A stretch of DNA of 64,000 nt from an uncultured Colwellia sp. (GCA_913049915.1 CAJWZC010000003.1:1-64000); one strand, 5' to 3'. Counted from the first letter of the stretch, positions 47,386 through 59,940 are shown. Notes: generated from the sequence alone by a model not told the origin. Program-made: numbers and translations.

Positions 47386-48237
47386 TTACCTACTTAAGTT
47401 CTCGGCGTGAAAGCGCAGATGCTCTGCAATAAATGCTGAGATAAAATAGTAGCTGTGGTCATAACCCTCATGGAGGTTTAAATCCAATGGATAGTTGCTG
47501 GCTTTTGCTGCCGCTTCCAATGATTCAGGTTTTAACTGCTCGTTTAGGAAGTTATCAGCCATACCCTGGTCAACTTTCGCTGGAACAAGCGTGGTTGCTT
47601 TTCGCATTAACTCACTTGCATCATGATTAAGCCAAGTTGCTTTGTCTTTACCCAAGTAGGCACTAAACGCTTTTTTGCCCCAAGGTACATTCACTGGGTT
47701 GCAAATTGGGCTAAACGCCGACATTGAGCTATAACGCTCAGGATTTAACATAGCAATAGTCAATGCGCCATGACCACCCATTGAATGTCCGCTAATGGCG
47801 CGTTTTTCTGATACTGGGAATGTCGCTTCAATTATCTGCGGCAACTCATTAACCACGTAATCGTACATATGAAAATGACGATTCCAAGGTGCTTGCGTAG
47901 CATTGACATAAAACCCAGCTCCTTGGCCTAAATCATAGCCGTCATCATTAGCGACCTCTTCACCTCGAGGGCTAGTATCAGGTGTAACAATGGCAATACC
48001 TAACTCAGCAGCTATGCTTAGTGCGCCTGCTTTTTGCATAAAATTTTCATCGGTGCAGGTAAGGCCAGAAAGCCAATACAACACTGGGACTTTGTCTCCA
48101 TTTGATACTTGTGGAGGCAAATAAATAGCAAATCGCATAGCACAATTTAATGTTTTAGATTGGTGACTATATTGTTTGTGCCAGCCTCCAAAACTTTTGT
48201 TCATGCTTACGTTTTCAATTAAATGATCGGTTGTCAT
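47386..48237 (-). CDS. fghA: S-formylglutathione hydrolase
   Basis: A 283-residue esterase-D family alpha/beta hydrolase that releases formate and glutathione from S-formylglutathione, the second step of formaldehyde detoxification. The nucleophile elbow is GHSMGGHGAL, the oxyanion region is LSGLTCTDENFMQKAGA, and the closing catalytic His is in LHEGYDHSYYFI. Length is normal. It follows the formaldehyde dehydrogenase gene by 81 bases, on the same strand. Confidence 0.96.
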   Translation of the reverse strand: MTTDHLIENVSMNKSFGGWHKQYSHQSKTLNCAMRFAIYLPPQVSNGDKVPVLYWLSGLTCTDENFMQKAGALSIAAELGIAIVTPDTSPRGEEVANDDGYDLGQGAGFYVNATQAPWNRHFHMYDYVVNELPQIIEATFPVSEKRAISGHSMGGHGALTIAMLNPERYSSMSAFSPICNPVNVPWGKKAFSAYLGKDKATWLNHDASELMRKATTLVPAKVDQGMADNFLNEQLKPESLEAAAKASNYPLDLNLHEGYDHSYYFISAFIAEHLRFHAENLSR

Positions 48238-48318
48238 GGTAAAACCTCAAGATATTACCCCTGTTCATTTGTGGTATGAAAGAGGTAACGAAATAGCTAT
48301 TATTGATTAGAATGGATG

Positions 48319-50282
<1,964 letters not shown>

Positions 50283-51149
50283 ATGCAGTGGGATGGAATC
50301 AGCGAATTTGTTTACGTTGCGGAAAGCGATAGCTTTACCCTAGCTTCAAAAAAAATGGCGATATCGACAGCGCAAGTTAGTCGTCAGGTAAGTGCGTTAG
50401 AAAAACGGCTTAATATCAAATTATTTTATCGAACAACACGTAAAGTGTCGTTAACAGAAGAAGGGAGAATTTTTTATCAGCACTGTCGCAGTGTACTCGA
50501 TGGCTTAGATGCTGCAGAACGTGCTATTACAAATTTACAAACTAAGCCTCAAGGTAAAATTAAGCTAACAGCCCCTGTAGCCTTTGGTGAGAAACAAATA
50601 TTACCATTAGTGAATAATTTTATTAAGCAATATAACGATGTTGAAGTGTCTGCTTATTTAAGTAATCGACAAGTAGATATTGTTGAAGATGGCTATGATT
50701 TAGCCATTCGTCTCGGTAAGTTAAGTGACTCGACCATGATGGCAAAAAAGTTAGGTAAGAGAACAAGCTATGTTTGTGCATCGCCAGATTATTTAGCTAA
50801 ACACGGTATACCCCATTCTATATCGGAGCTTAATAAGCACAGTTGTTTATTAGGAACGAATGACTACTGGCACTTTAGGGAATCAGGCCGAGAAAAGAGT
50901 ATCCGCGTAACGGGTAGATTACGTTATAACAATGGTTATAGTTTGACTGATGCTGCATTGAAGGGATTAGGTATAGTGCAGTTACCTGATTATTATATTG
51001 AAAAACAGATACAAAGTGGTGAACTGGTGTCGTTATTAGATAATTATCGTGCGCCTGATGAAGGAATATGGGCGGTTTATCCTCACAATCGCCATTTATC
51101 GCCGAAGATAAGACTACTTGTCGATTATTTAGCTAAACAGTTACTTTAA
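50283..51149 (+). CDS. LysR-family transcriptional regulator
   Basis: A 288-residue LysR regulator: N-terminal winged helix-turn-helix (about 1-60: ISEFVYVAESDSFTLASKKMAISTAQVSRQVSALEKRLNIKLFYRTTRKVSLTEEG) and a substrate-binding domain (about 90-285). It is divergent from frmA-fghA; in Shewanella and Vibrio a LysR gene next to frmA is usual, so it probably controls formaldehyde detoxification, perhaps sensing an adduct. Start ATG at 50283. Confidence 0.9.
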   Translation: MQWDGISEFVYVAESDSFTLASKKMAISTAQVSRQVSALEKRLNIKLFYRTTRKVSLTEEGRIFYQHCRSVLDGLDAAERAITNLQTKPQGKIKLTAPVAFGEKQILPLVNNFIKQYNDVEVSAYLSNRQVDIVEDGYDLAIRLGKLSDSTMMAKKLGKRTSYVCASPDYLAKHGIPHSISELNKHSCLLGTNDYWHFRESGREKSIRVTGRLRYNNGYSLTDAALKGLGIVQLPDYYIEKQIQSGELVSLLDNYRAPDEGIWAVYPHNRHLSPKIRLLVDYLAKQLL

Positions 51150-51342
51150 GTTATGATGGTTTTACATACTGGTTGAAAAAAGTCATTCAACAGCATAGGA
51201 AAACAGTCCATCATCACTTTTTGGAGCGGTTAAGAAATAATGGACTAAATTAAACATCTTTATTGAGGTTTTTATTAATTAGCATTAGAAAATTCATTAT
51301 TAAAGTTTTAGTACTTAATACGTTAGTTAACTGTTAAAAGGC

Positions 51343-51376
51343 AAGTCTAGAGTAATAATATACTCTGGACTTTTTA
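51343..51376 (+). terminator. Intrinsic terminator after the LysR gene
   Basis: 12-bp stem (51343-51354 with 51361-51372, one G-U pair), a 6-base loop and a T run after it on the plus strand. It lies 194 bases after the LysR stop and just before the convergent metallo-beta-lactamase gene. Confidence 0.75.
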
Positions 51377-51396
51377 TTCATTATGACTTAAAAATA

Positions 51397-52164
51397 CTAG
51401 CGTTTATTCGAGATTAACGATCTTGGACTTTTTAGTCTTCCTTTAACCGCACGCCAATGTGTTTTAGGTATGGTTGGCGCTAGTTGTAATAAGTGCTGGT
51501 AATCATGCTCTGTTAAACACACTTCTCCGCCATGCGCCAAAATAATGCTTTGTGGTTTTAATGTGATAATTTTATGGAGTGAAGCACGATAACGATTAGG
51601 ATAAAAAATAGGGAAAGGTGGAATGTATTTATTTTTTACTTTTACTATTAAATCGGCAACGTACACTTTATTGCTGGGTAAGTGATGTAAAGATAAATCT
51701 CTATCAGTATGACCTTGAGTCGCTAAAGCAACCCACTCGGTAAACCCGGGTAAATTCTCACCATCATTAAGCTTATAATCTGCGTTTAACTGACTAGAGT
51801 ACCAAAAGTTAAGATGAGGTTTTTTCATACGTTTTGCTACCCACTTAGCCAACAATATGTCAGTTAGATGCATGAGTCGACCTTCTAAACCTGAGTACCA
51901 CTGTCCACTGACATTGGCGGTAGCAATTTTACATCCTGTTATTTTTCGTAACTTATTAGCCGCGCCAGCATGATCTGGGTGCATATGTGTTACCACAATT
52001 AAGGCTAAATCACTGAACGGGCGTTGAAGGTTTTGGGTAATAAAAAGCTTTAACATAGCAACGTCTGAGCGACAGCACCCATCAAGTAATAGCAGTTTAT
52101 CAGGATACTCTGCTAGCAAGATTGTTTGGATATGTCCGTCTATATGGTGTAGTTTCATAATCAT
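51397..52164 (-). CDS. Metallo-beta-lactamase-fold hydrolase
   Basis: A 255-residue MBL-fold protein. The metal site motif is THMHPDHAGA (HxHxDH), a further ligand is probably in TQGHTDRDLSLHH, and the C-terminal histidine is in ILAHGGEVC. The closest style is glyoxalase-II/YcbL-like stand-alone hydrolases, which cleave thioesters or act on small esters. It has no signal peptide and stands alone; the substrate is not identifiable. Confidence 0.85.
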   Translation of the reverse strand: MIMKLHHIDGHIQTILLAEYPDKLLLLDGCCRSDVAMLKLFITQNLQRPFSDLALIVVTHMHPDHAGAANKLRKITGCKIATANVSGQWYSGLEGRLMHLTDILLAKWVAKRMKKPHLNFWYSSQLNADYKLNDGENLPGFTEWVALATQGHTDRDLSLHHLPSNKVYVADLIVKVKNKYIPPFPIFYPNRYRASLHKIITLKPQSIILAHGGEVCLTEHDYQHLLQLAPTIPKTHWRAVKGRLKSPRSLISNKR

Positions 52165-52349
52165 AAAGCCGTTCAGTGAATATTTAATGAGAACATTAAA
52201 TGGTAATGGATATACAGTAAAAGAAAATCCTCATGGCTGCACTACTATAATTCTTAATATCATAATTAACTATGCCACTACATTGACCTTAAAATAGCGA
52301 ATTTAACGTAAATGATGAAAACAAAGATCCTCTAGGAAAAATATTTTAT

Positions 52350-53478
52350 ATGTTTAAAACTATATTGAAGCACCTTTTTTCCAGTATTAAAAGCAAGAAA
52401 CAACCCAATTACTTATACTTCGAAAAAGATAAAGAGCCAGTAGAGGAAATATAGCAACAAACTTTTGAAGAGTCTAAAATTGTCGGTCCTGCCAAGCAAT
52501 TGTGTTTGGTAAGTATTGAAGAAACACATCGTCAAGATTTCTATGATTTTTTATTTGGCCAATCATTAGCGACAGTACAACACGATGAATTATCGTATTA
52601 TGTTGCTGACAAAATTGAAGCTGTGTTACGTACACCTAATATAATAATTGAAGCAATGTCGGTATTACCTGCTTCGCTCAGTCAGGTCATTGACCAGCTG
52701 ACTGACGATAACTTTGATACCCAAGAATTACTTTATTTGATTCAGCAAGAACCCGCTATTGCCGCGAAAGTGATTGAGTTATCTAATTCAGCTTTTTATA
52801 ACCGTACAGGTAAAGAAATCTCTGACCTTAAATCTGCTTTTATGTTATTGGGCAGTAATGGACTTATGGAAGGGGTGAACAATAGTTTTGTGAGTAAATT
52901 GACCCCTCATCTCAAATATACTTTAAACAGTATGGTAATAAAATTTGGCACCATAGCTTAACTACTGGTGTTATTTCTAAAGAATTAATAAATAATCCTC
53001 TTATAAAAACAAGGCCGCTCAAGGCTATCTTATTGATCTTATTTGTAATTTGGGTGACATGATTATTTACTAATTATTGATGGAAGTATTTTCTTTTATC
53101 CATCCTGATCATCAACCGAACTCCTATGCCTTTAAAGAATTAATACAGAAAAAATCAAAAAAATTAACTTATCATATTGCTAAACATTGGCAATTCCCTC
53201 AGTCCATTTTAGATGCACTCGCGTTACAGGTTAAGTTAACTAATGTTTCGATGTTACCTGCTCTTTTTAGCAAACGACCTATGGCTTGTTATGTTTATGA
53301 AGGTAATATAATTAGTAAACTAATTATATTGTTTGAGCACAATGATAAAACCGAAGTCGAGTTAAGATAGGCCTTAGGAATATTGCTCTATAGCGATGAA
53401 GCGAAACAGTATGTTGAACAAGTATTAGCTGTTAGGGCGGAGCAATTAAAACAGACTTTGTTGGTACAAAGTAGTTAA
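52350..53478 (+). pseudogene. HDOD-domain signalling protein, broken
   Basis: ATG 52350 opens MFKTILKHLFSSIKSKKQPN, then TAG at 52452-52454 in place of a probable CAG. The frame goes on with LPASLSQVIDQLTDDNFDTQELLYLIQQEPAIAAKVIELSNSAFYNRTGKEISDLKSAFMLLG, the HDOD core. Further frame changes near 52940, 53010 and 53070 split WHHSLTTGVISKELINN and YLIDLICNLGDM from the last part, SIHPDHQPNSYAFKELIQ-like to QTLLVQSS, with another TAG at 53368. HDOD proteins regulate signalling and gene expression. This gene is clearly inactive. Confidence 0.85.
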
Positions 53479-53507
53479 TTTAAGTAGTAAGTCATAGTTT
53501 ATTCTAT

Positions 53508-53540
53508 AAAAAAGCCACCCATAAATGGATGGCTTTTTTT
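53508..53540. terminator. Bidirectional terminator
   Basis: 14-bp stem with one mismatch (53508-53521 with 53526-53539), A-rich on one side and T-rich on the other. It sits between the HDOD pseudogene (plus) and the RND operon (minus) and could serve both. Confidence 0.85.
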
Positions 53541-53597
53541 ATTAACGAAGAATGTCCAGTTAACGACTTTTTGCAAGGCAGAGTTAGAGACTTATAT

Positions 53598-56500
53598 TTA
53601 TTCAACACTAATTTTTTGTCTTTTTTCTGCTAAGACTAAATAAAAGCTAGGTAAAATAAACAAGGTAAAGATAGTACCAATAAACATACCCGCCACTAAA
53701 ATAATACCAATACTATTACGCGCTTCTGCACCAGCACCTGTAACTAATACTAATGGGAAGTGGCCCAAAATAGTGGCTGCTGTGGTCATCAAAATAGGAC
53801 GTAAACGCGTGGTTGCTGCTTCAGTAACTGCAGCGAGTTTATTCGCGCCAAGCTCTTGTGCGTGATTAGCAAACTCGACAATTAAAATACCATTTTTAGC
53901 AATTAAGCCTATTAAGGTAATTAAGCCTATCTGCGAGTAAATATTTATAGTCGTTAGTTCAAGGTAAGGAATTAGCAGGGCACCAGATAAGGCCAAGGGT
54001 ACACAGCCAAGTAACACCACTAACGGATCTCTAAAGCTATTAAACTGAATCGCTAGTACTAGGAATACAATTATTAATGAAATACCCAATACCATGATTA
54101 AGGTATTACCCTCTTGACGTAATTGTCTTGATTCACCCGCATAATCAATAGAATAACCTAGAGGTAATATTTCTTTTGCTGCGTTTTCAATAGCAGATAA
54201 CGCCGCTTCTTTATTTGAACCTGGCGCTACACCACCATAGATTCTAAAAGACGATTGTTGAGCAAAAGTCCCTAATGCTCTGGGTACGGTTTTCCATGTT
54301 AACTCAGCGACCGATGAAACGGGTAACAATTCACCGGTGGGTAATTTAATATCCAATGATAAAATCGCTTCCGTTTTACTACGTACGTCATCATTAATAA
54401 TAGGGATGACGCGATAAGCCTTACCATTAGAATCAAAACGGTTAACAAAGTTACTCGATAATAAAATACCTAATTGCTCGCTTATTTGTCCGACAGTCAT
54501 ACCCAAATCGGCAATTTTCTCGCGATTTAATTGTAACTCTACTTGCGGTAAATCTATTTTTAGATCGGTATCAGCAAAGAGGAATTGACCACTGCCAAAG
54601 GCGGCACCCACAAGCTGATCGGCATATTGCTTCATTTCGCTATAGGGGGCTGAGGCTTTAACAATCATTTCTATTTCAAACTGACCCGAGGTTGGTAATG
54701 AGGCCGGTAAAATAGGAAACATGTTAAGTCCGGGTATTTGCGCTAGTTTTCCGTAAATCCGCGGTACTAGTGATTGTGCGCTGTAGTCACGGTCATCGGT
54801 ATTAACCAACTCTAACCCGCCAAATCCGCCGCCACCAAAAATTATTTGCCAAATTTTCTTACCGCCTTCAATCTCTTGTAAGCTTTCAACAACGGGATTC
54901 ATTTGCGAAACGTTATACAGCAATGACGCATCAGGCGGTGATTGAATAACAAACATCACCATGGCTTGATCTTCTACCGGCGCTAATTCTTTTTTTGAGT
55001 ACAGATAAAAAGGTACTGTGAGTAGTGAAACGACCAAGGCAATTAAAAATACTTGCCCTTGCCACTTAAAAATACGGTGCAATAATTTGGCATAGCCTCG
55101 TTGTATTCTTTCAAAAAGGTGATTTACTTTAGTCGTTAACCAACTCTCTTCGCCGCCTTTAGGTGAAACATAAGCACTCATGATAGGTGATAACGTTACC
55201 GCAACAATACCTGAAATAATGACGGCAATGGCGAGGGTAAACGCAAATTCTTTGAACAATACGCCTGTTAGCCCTGATAGGAATCCTATAGGTGCATAAA
55301 CGGCCGCCAGCGTTAACGTCATTGAAATGATAGGTACAAGCAGTTGGCGAGAGCTAAGCAGTGCCGCATCAAATTTCGACATGCCTTGGCGCATTAATCT
55401 AGCAACGTTTTCTACCACAACAATAGCATCATCGACCACTAAGCCAACCGACAATACGATAGCGAGAACGGTTAATAGGTTTAACGAAAAGCCCATCATG
55501 GCCATTGCGGCAACCGCGCCTAAAATAGATATAGGTATGGTAATTAATGGCACTATCGCGCTTCTAAATGAGCCCATTAGTAGCACAACAACCAAGCCAA
55601 CTAAAATAACGGTTTCAATTAGCGTGGTAAAAATTTCTTTTAATGCATCGCGCATGTATAAAGTACCGTCATAGGCATAATCAATTGATATACCGTACGG
55701 TAGCGTTTTATTTAGCTCGGCAACTTTTTTATATACTTTATCACCAATGGCTATTTCATTAGCGCCAGGTAATGGCCAAATAGAAATATACACCGCATCT
55801 TTATCGTTTAGCCTTGCCGTAACGCTAGTATCTTCTGCGGCGAGTTCAATTTTTGCGACATCTTTTAAATAAATATTAGCGCCATCAATCTGGCTAATAA
55901 CCAGTTGTTTAAAGTCTGCAACACTACTGAGTTGTGTATTGGCAACAATATCAATTTTTTGTCGACTATTTTCGACATAACCCAAAGTGGCTATGGTGTT
56001 GTTTGTTGCTAAGGCTTGATAGACATCACTAGCACTTAAGTTAAATACTTGTAGTGCTTGAGCATTTAACCAGACTCGCATTGCTGGTGTTCTAGCACCT
56101 TCAATACCTACGCGTTGTACGCCTTCAATCGCATTTAAAACAGGGTTAACTTGACGAGTTAAATAGTCTGTAATACGTGATAAGTCATTACCATTGGCTT
56201 GCACATTTAAATACATAACCGCGAAAGGTCTATCAGCACGACTTACTGATACTACTGGATCTTGTGCGCCCTGTGGTAATTCGAAACGAATCTGTCCTAA
56301 GCGCGCATTTAATTCAGCTAATGCCAGTGTTGAGTTTTCATTTAATTTAAGCCAAACCGTTACTTTAGAGCTACCAGAAGTACTGACTGAATCAACATAT
56401 TCAACACCAGGTACTGTTGCTGCTGCTCGTTCAATGGGTTCGGTTATGAAACCTTTAACTACATCAGCGGATGCACCAATATAATACGTTTCAATAACTA

Positions 56501-56648
56501 ATGAGGCACTGTCAATTTTTGGAAATTGCAGTACTGGAATTTTACTTGCTGACCAGATACCAGCAATACAAATAATAATAGATAAAACGATGGCAACTAC
56601 CGGTCGTCTTACAAAGATGTCCATGATGGATGATTTACTTTCTTGCAT
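53598..56648 (-). CDS. RND multidrug efflux permease (HAE1 family)
   Basis: A 1016-residue AcrB/MdtC-type proton-driven efflux pump of the inner membrane. Visible blocks: VRRPVVAIVLSIIICIAG (helix 1), the helix-4 proton relay GLVVDDAIVVVENVARL, and the second-half repeat of helices (GLIAKNGILIVEFANHAQ, MTTAATILGHFPLVL). Length is usual (1000-1050). It pairs with the membrane-fusion protein encoded 9 bases upstream; the outer-membrane channel must be encoded elsewhere. The upstream TetR gene probably controls both. Confidence 0.95.
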   Translation of the reverse strand: MQESKSSIMDIFVRRPVVAIVLSIIICIAGIWSASKIPVLQFPKIDSASLVIETYYIGASADVVKGFITEPIERAAATVPGVEYVDSVSTSGSSKVTVWLKLNENSTLALAELNARLGQIRFELPQGAQDPVVSVSRADRPFAVMYLNVQANGNDLSRITDYLTRQVNPVLNAIEGVQRVGIEGARTPAMRVWLNAQALQVFNLSASDVYQALATNNTIATLGYVENSRQKIDIVANTQLSSVADFKQLVISQIDGANIYLKDVAKIELAAEDTSVTARLNDKDAVYISIWPLPGANEIAIGDKVYKKVAELNKTLPYGISIDYAYDGTLYMRDALKEIFTTLIETVILVGLVVVLLMGSFRSAIVPLITIPISILGAVAAMAMMGFSLNLLTVLAIVLSVGLVVDDAIVVVENVARLMRQGMSKFDAALLSSRQLLVPIISMTLTLAAVYAPIGFLSGLTGVLFKEFAFTLAIAVIISGIVAVTLSPIMSAYVSPKGGEESWLTTKVNHLFERIQRGYAKLLHRIFKWQGQVFLIALVVSLLTVPFYLYSKKELAPVEDQAMVMFVIQSPPDASLLYNVSQMNPVVESLQEIEGGKKIWQIIFGGGGFGGLELVNTDDRDYSAQSLVPRIYGKLAQIPGLNMFPILPASLPTSGQFEIEMIVKASAPYSEMKQYADQLVGAAFGSGQFLFADTDLKIDLPQVELQLNREKIADLGMTVGQISEQLGILLSSNFVNRFDSNGKAYRVIPIINDDVRSKTEAILSLDIKLPTGELLPVSSVAELTWKTVPRALGTFAQQSSFRIYGGVAPGSNKEAALSAIENAAKEILPLGYSIDYAGESRQLRQEGNTLIMVLGISLIIVFLVLAIQFNSFRDPLVVLLGCVPLALSGALLIPYLELTTINIYSQIGLITLIGLIAKNGILIVEFANHAQELGANKLAAVTEAATTRLRPILMTTAATILGHFPLVLVTGAGAEARNSIGIILVAGMFIGTIFTLFILPSFYLVLAEKRQKISVE

Positions 56649-56657
56649 TATAATCCC

Positions 56658-57770
56658 TTATTCTTGTACGCTGACATCAGCAGCTACTGCTTGAGCAGTT
56701 TCTTTAGCAAGGTATACTTTCATGCCTGGGAATAATTTGAATGAGCCGCTATTCGCAATAAGTTGTCCCGCTTCTAGACCCGAAAGAATCATCACGTGAT
56801 CACCTTGTCGGTCACCCAACTCAACGGGCACTTGTTTAGCGCGATAACTACCTTGGTCACCTGCTTCTAAAACAAAAACGTAATTACCGAGTGCATCACG
56901 TTTTATCGCTAAATCAGGCACGGTAGCAAGGGTTGATTTATTATCAATTGGCACAATTACCGATACTAAGGTATTTGGCTTTAACGCTAACGTGGAAGAA
57001 GGCAACTGTGCGCGGTATTTTAAATGACGTGATAGACGTGATAACTGCGGATCGATAGCTATGATGCTAGCATCAAAGCTCGTGTCTTTATTTATAGGAC
57101 TAACTTTTACCGTCGAGGCTAAATCGAGTTCTTGATAGAGCTGCGGCAGATTAAAATCAACCCAGGTGAAATCATTCACACCTACCAGTTCAAGTACCTG
57201 ACTATTTTTATCTAAATATTGGCCAACTTCTAGGGTATGAATACCGACAGTGGCGGTAAATGGTGCGGTTAATGTCTTCTTATCGATAGCGGTGGCAATT
57301 ACTGTGATATCAGCTTGAGCTATTTGTACTGCAGCGCGCGCTTCATCGACTTTTTCTTCACTAATGCCACGATTTTTTTGTAATTCAATATTACGGTTTA
57401 GCGTTTGCTGGCGTAATACTAACGTTGCTTTAGCTGCCATGAGACGAGCATCTTCGTTACGATGATCTAATTCAAGTAACATTTGACCTTTTTTAACAAT
57501 ATGACCAGAAATCGCATTTAAACGAGTAATTTCACCAGCCAATTCGTTATTGAGTATTAAAAATTTAAATGCTTGTACTTCGCCACTTACTTGAATATGT
57601 TTCTGGTAGTTAATAGTACTGACTTCTACCGCCGTTACTACTGCTGCTATTTCAGGCATATTTTCTGCTTGGGCACTTGCCACTGCTTGTAGTGATGATT
57701 TATAGCTATACAAGCTAAAGATGGTACCGGCTAATATTGTAATTACTACTAGCCATTTAGTTACGTTCAT
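56658..57770 (-). CDS. RND efflux membrane-fusion protein
   Basis: A 370-residue periplasmic adaptor with one N-terminal membrane anchor (VTKWLVVITILAGTIFSLYSY), no lipobox, then barrel-sandwich (GEITRLNAISGHIVKKGQMLLELDHRNEDA), coiled-coil hairpin (about 110-150) and beta-barrel domains (NKDTSFDASIIAIDPQLSRLSRHLKYRAQLP). It links the RND pump to an outer-membrane channel. The gene is directly upstream of the pump gene. Confidence 0.94.
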   Translation of the reverse strand: MNVTKWLVVITILAGTIFSLYSYKSSLQAVASAQAENMPEIAAVVTAVEVSTINYQKHIQVSGEVQAFKFLILNNELAGEITRLNAISGHIVKKGQMLLELDHRNEDARLMAAKATLVLRQQTLNRNIELQKNRGISEEKVDEARAAVQIAQADITVIATAIDKKTLTAPFTATVGIHTLEVGQYLDKNSQVLELVGVNDFTWVDFNLPQLYQELDLASTVKVSPINKDTSFDASIIAIDPQLSRLSRHLKYRAQLPSSTLALKPNTLVSVIVPIDNKSTLATVPDLAIKRDALGNYVFVLEAGDQGSYRAKQVPVELGDRQGDHVMILSGLEAGQLIANSGSFKLFPGMKVYLAKETAQAVAADVSVQE

Positions 57771-57883
57771 TCATGTCCCTTTATGTTTTTATAAAAAACT
57801 TAAGCTTTATATTTAAGCTATTTTTGTTTGTCGACTGTTCTGCTTTGTTGTCGTAAATCAATGCAGATCTTCCGTGTGTTATA

Positions 57884-58630
57884 TTACCTAAGCTCTGCAG
57901 CGATTAAGTGATGGCAAACTTTTTCAATATCATCATCAGAAATTTTTTGCTGCCAGTCGTAAGTATTTACTAAACGTTTCATCGTACGAATATGTGCATT
58001 ATCTGCGGGCAGCACTAGGCATTTTTTTTCATTACCTTCATCATTCATTTCTTCGATATTGCCAGCAAGGTCATTTTGCCAACATTGATGCAAGCGAACC
58101 GTTTGAAAATAGCCAATGGATAACGACCAGGTGCCTAAGTTTATTTCTTCAATATCTCGGCTACCTGAGGTTAATTCACCTGAATCAGCTGCGTCTTGCA
58201 AGAATTGTTGAAACATAGTTTGGCATTGTTTCCCACAGGCTATCATTTGCGTTAACCAACGCTCTGAGCATCGCTTCATCATCGCTTCGGTATTAACAAT
58301 ACTTTCAAGCTGACTATCAAAGTTATACATTTGAGCTTTAGAAAAATCTAACAAGCTCGTTGCGATAATGCGCTCTGGTGTAGTTAAGGGTAAGGCGAGT
58401 ACTTTTTTGAAAACCGATTGTCGCTCTTGGTACATACGTGTAGCTAAGGCAATAAGTACATCTTCTTTACATTGCACAAATTTATAAACGGATCCCATAG
58501 ATAGACCGGCTAACTTGGCAATAGCTGACATAGAAAAGTCTAATAAACTACTCTCTTCTATCGCCTTAATTGCCGCGCATATGATTAATCGTTCTTGTTC
58601 TTCTGCACTAAATCGTGGAGCTGGAGCCAT
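57884..58630 (-). CDS. TetR-family transcriptional regulator
   Basis: A 248-residue repressor: N-terminal helix-turn-helix (about 8-60: RFSAEEQERLIICAAIKAIEESSLLDFSMSAIAKLAGLSMGSVYKFVQCKEDVLIALATRM) and a variable ligand-binding part, slightly longer than average. It is immediately upstream of the efflux genes on the same strand (113-base gap), so it very probably represses them and responds to a pump substrate. Confidence 0.92.
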   Translation of the reverse strand: MAPAPRFSAEEQERLIICAAIKAIEESSLLDFSMSAIAKLAGLSMGSVYKFVQCKEDVLIALATRMYQERQSVFKKVLALPLTTPERIIATSLLDFSKAQMYNFDSQLESIVNTEAMMKRCSERWLTQMIACGKQCQTMFQQFLQDAADSGELTSGSRDIEEINLGTWSLSIGYFQTVRLHQCWQNDLAGNIEEMNDEGNEKKCLVLPADNAHIRTMKRLVNTYDWQQKISDDDIEKVCHHLIAAELR

Positions 58631-58961
58631 GTAAAACCTATAGATAATTGTATTCGAATATAATTCAAATGCTATTTTAACTTACTTTCTGTTAAGTTCA
58701 AGTACAAATTAACTATGGGTAATTATTTACGTATTTAGTTTAGTGCGCTGCAAGGTAATCAATGGGCAAGCTATTTTTTGATGGTTGTGGTTTTTGCTAG
58801 TTGTCGAGTATAGAAGAAGGAGAGTAAATAGCTTGTAGGTTATTTATGATTAGAGTGATAAAGCATGAGTATCGTTATTGATAACGACATTGATGATGGC
58901 AGTAACAGCGGCACAATGTGCCGATATAGGGGAAGTGGCTAATGTGGCTAATTTAGACTAG
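58631..58961. other. Intergenic stretch, nothing recognised
   Basis: No convincing frame or structure. The TetR promoter should lie at its left edge. Confidence 0.4.
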
Positions 58962-59420
58962 TTAGTTAATAACCTTAGTCATAAAAGTGCTGTAGGAATC
59001 TTCGTGGTAATCGGCAAAGGGCTGACAATGCTTAAAACCAAGTTGTTGATAGAGTTTCTGTGCCGGTAAAAATGCATTCATAGTACCGGTTTCAAGACTT
59101 AGCTTTTGGTAACCACGAATATTTGCTTGGGCAATCATATGCTCCAAAAGTAACTTAGCAACGCCTTGGCGCAAAAAATTACGAGAAGTACGCATAGACT
59201 TAATTTCACCGTGAGCATCGTTTAATTCTTTTAAGGCACCACATCCGGCGAGTTTATTATTTTCCCAAACACTCCAGAAAGTAATACTTGTTTGGGCTAA
59301 TGCTGATAAATCGAGGGCATGCACGCTTTCTGCGGGTGAGTGGTTCAGCATATCCTGATGATGCTCCTCCAGCAGCGTAATAACCGCTGGGTGTGTTAGT
59401 GAGCCTATATGGATTTCCAT
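58962..59420 (-). CDS. GNAT-family N-acetyltransferase
   Basis: A 152-residue acetyltransferase. The acetyl-CoA loop is GEIKSMRTSRNFLRQGVAKLLLEHMI (R-x-x-G-x-A style) with downstream YQKLSLETGTMNAFLPAQKLYQQLGFKHC typical of GNAT motif B. It most resembles YafP/PhnO-like small GNATs; the substrate is unknown. Its ATG overlaps the TAA of the DUF2750 gene by one base (TAATG), so the two are translationally coupled. Confidence 0.9.
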   Translation of the reverse strand: MEIHIGSLTHPAVITLLEEHHQDMLNHSPAESVHALDLSALAQTSITFWSVWENNKLAGCGALKELNDAHGEIKSMRTSRNFLRQGVAKLLLEHMIAQANIRGYQKLSLETGTMNAFLPAQKLYQQLGFKHCQPFADYHEDSYSTFMTKVIN

Positions 59421-59812
59421 TATTTTCTATTTTGCTTTTTAGTTTCTTTAAGTAAGGCTTCTTCAAACTCTTCTGGAAATAACACTAAACCTTGATTATC
59501 TTGATTCGGAAAAGTAACTAAAGCGAGTTCATCATCAGCTAAACCAGTACTCCAGTGACTGTACCATTTGCTTAATGAGATAGCCTCTGCCTTACAATGT
59601 TGCCACTCATCTGTTGCCCAGCGCTGTGCAAATTCTTTGTTAGGCCATACAGGAACGCAATCTTCCTCTTCGGTGTTTAGCATTACACAGCCATGCTCAT
59701 CAGCTAATATCCAGATTTCTTGGTTACTAACAACTTGCTGAAGCAAGTAACTTAAGCGCTTTTCTTCATCGTATTTTTCTATGGTATTAAGTTGTTCGCT
59801 GCTGATTGACAT
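59420..59812 (-). CDS. DUF2750 family protein
   Basis: A 130-residue cytoplasmic protein with the DUF2750 pattern: RLSYLLQQVVSNQEIWILADEHGCVMLNTEEEDCVPVWPNKEFAQRWATDEWQHCKAEAI, then FPNQDNQGLVLFPEEFEEAL. The family is of unknown function and is often a single gene in gammaproteobacteria. It is coupled to the GNAT gene by a one-base overlap. Confidence 0.88.
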   Translation of the reverse strand: MSISSEQLNTIEKYDEEKRLSYLLQQVVSNQEIWILADEHGCVMLNTEEEDCVPVWPNKEFAQRWATDEWQHCKAEAISLSKWYSHWSTGLADDELALVTFPNQDNQGLVLFPEEFEEALLKETKKQNRK

Positions 59813-59940
59813 AGTTGCCTAGAGGAATTGATATAGATGTGCCCTATTTTACCGTGTTAGGGCTGAGCAAACAACTTGATTGATCTTTATCAATTATATC
59901 TAAAATTATAGCCCTAACGGCTGTTAACACTTTTAATTGA

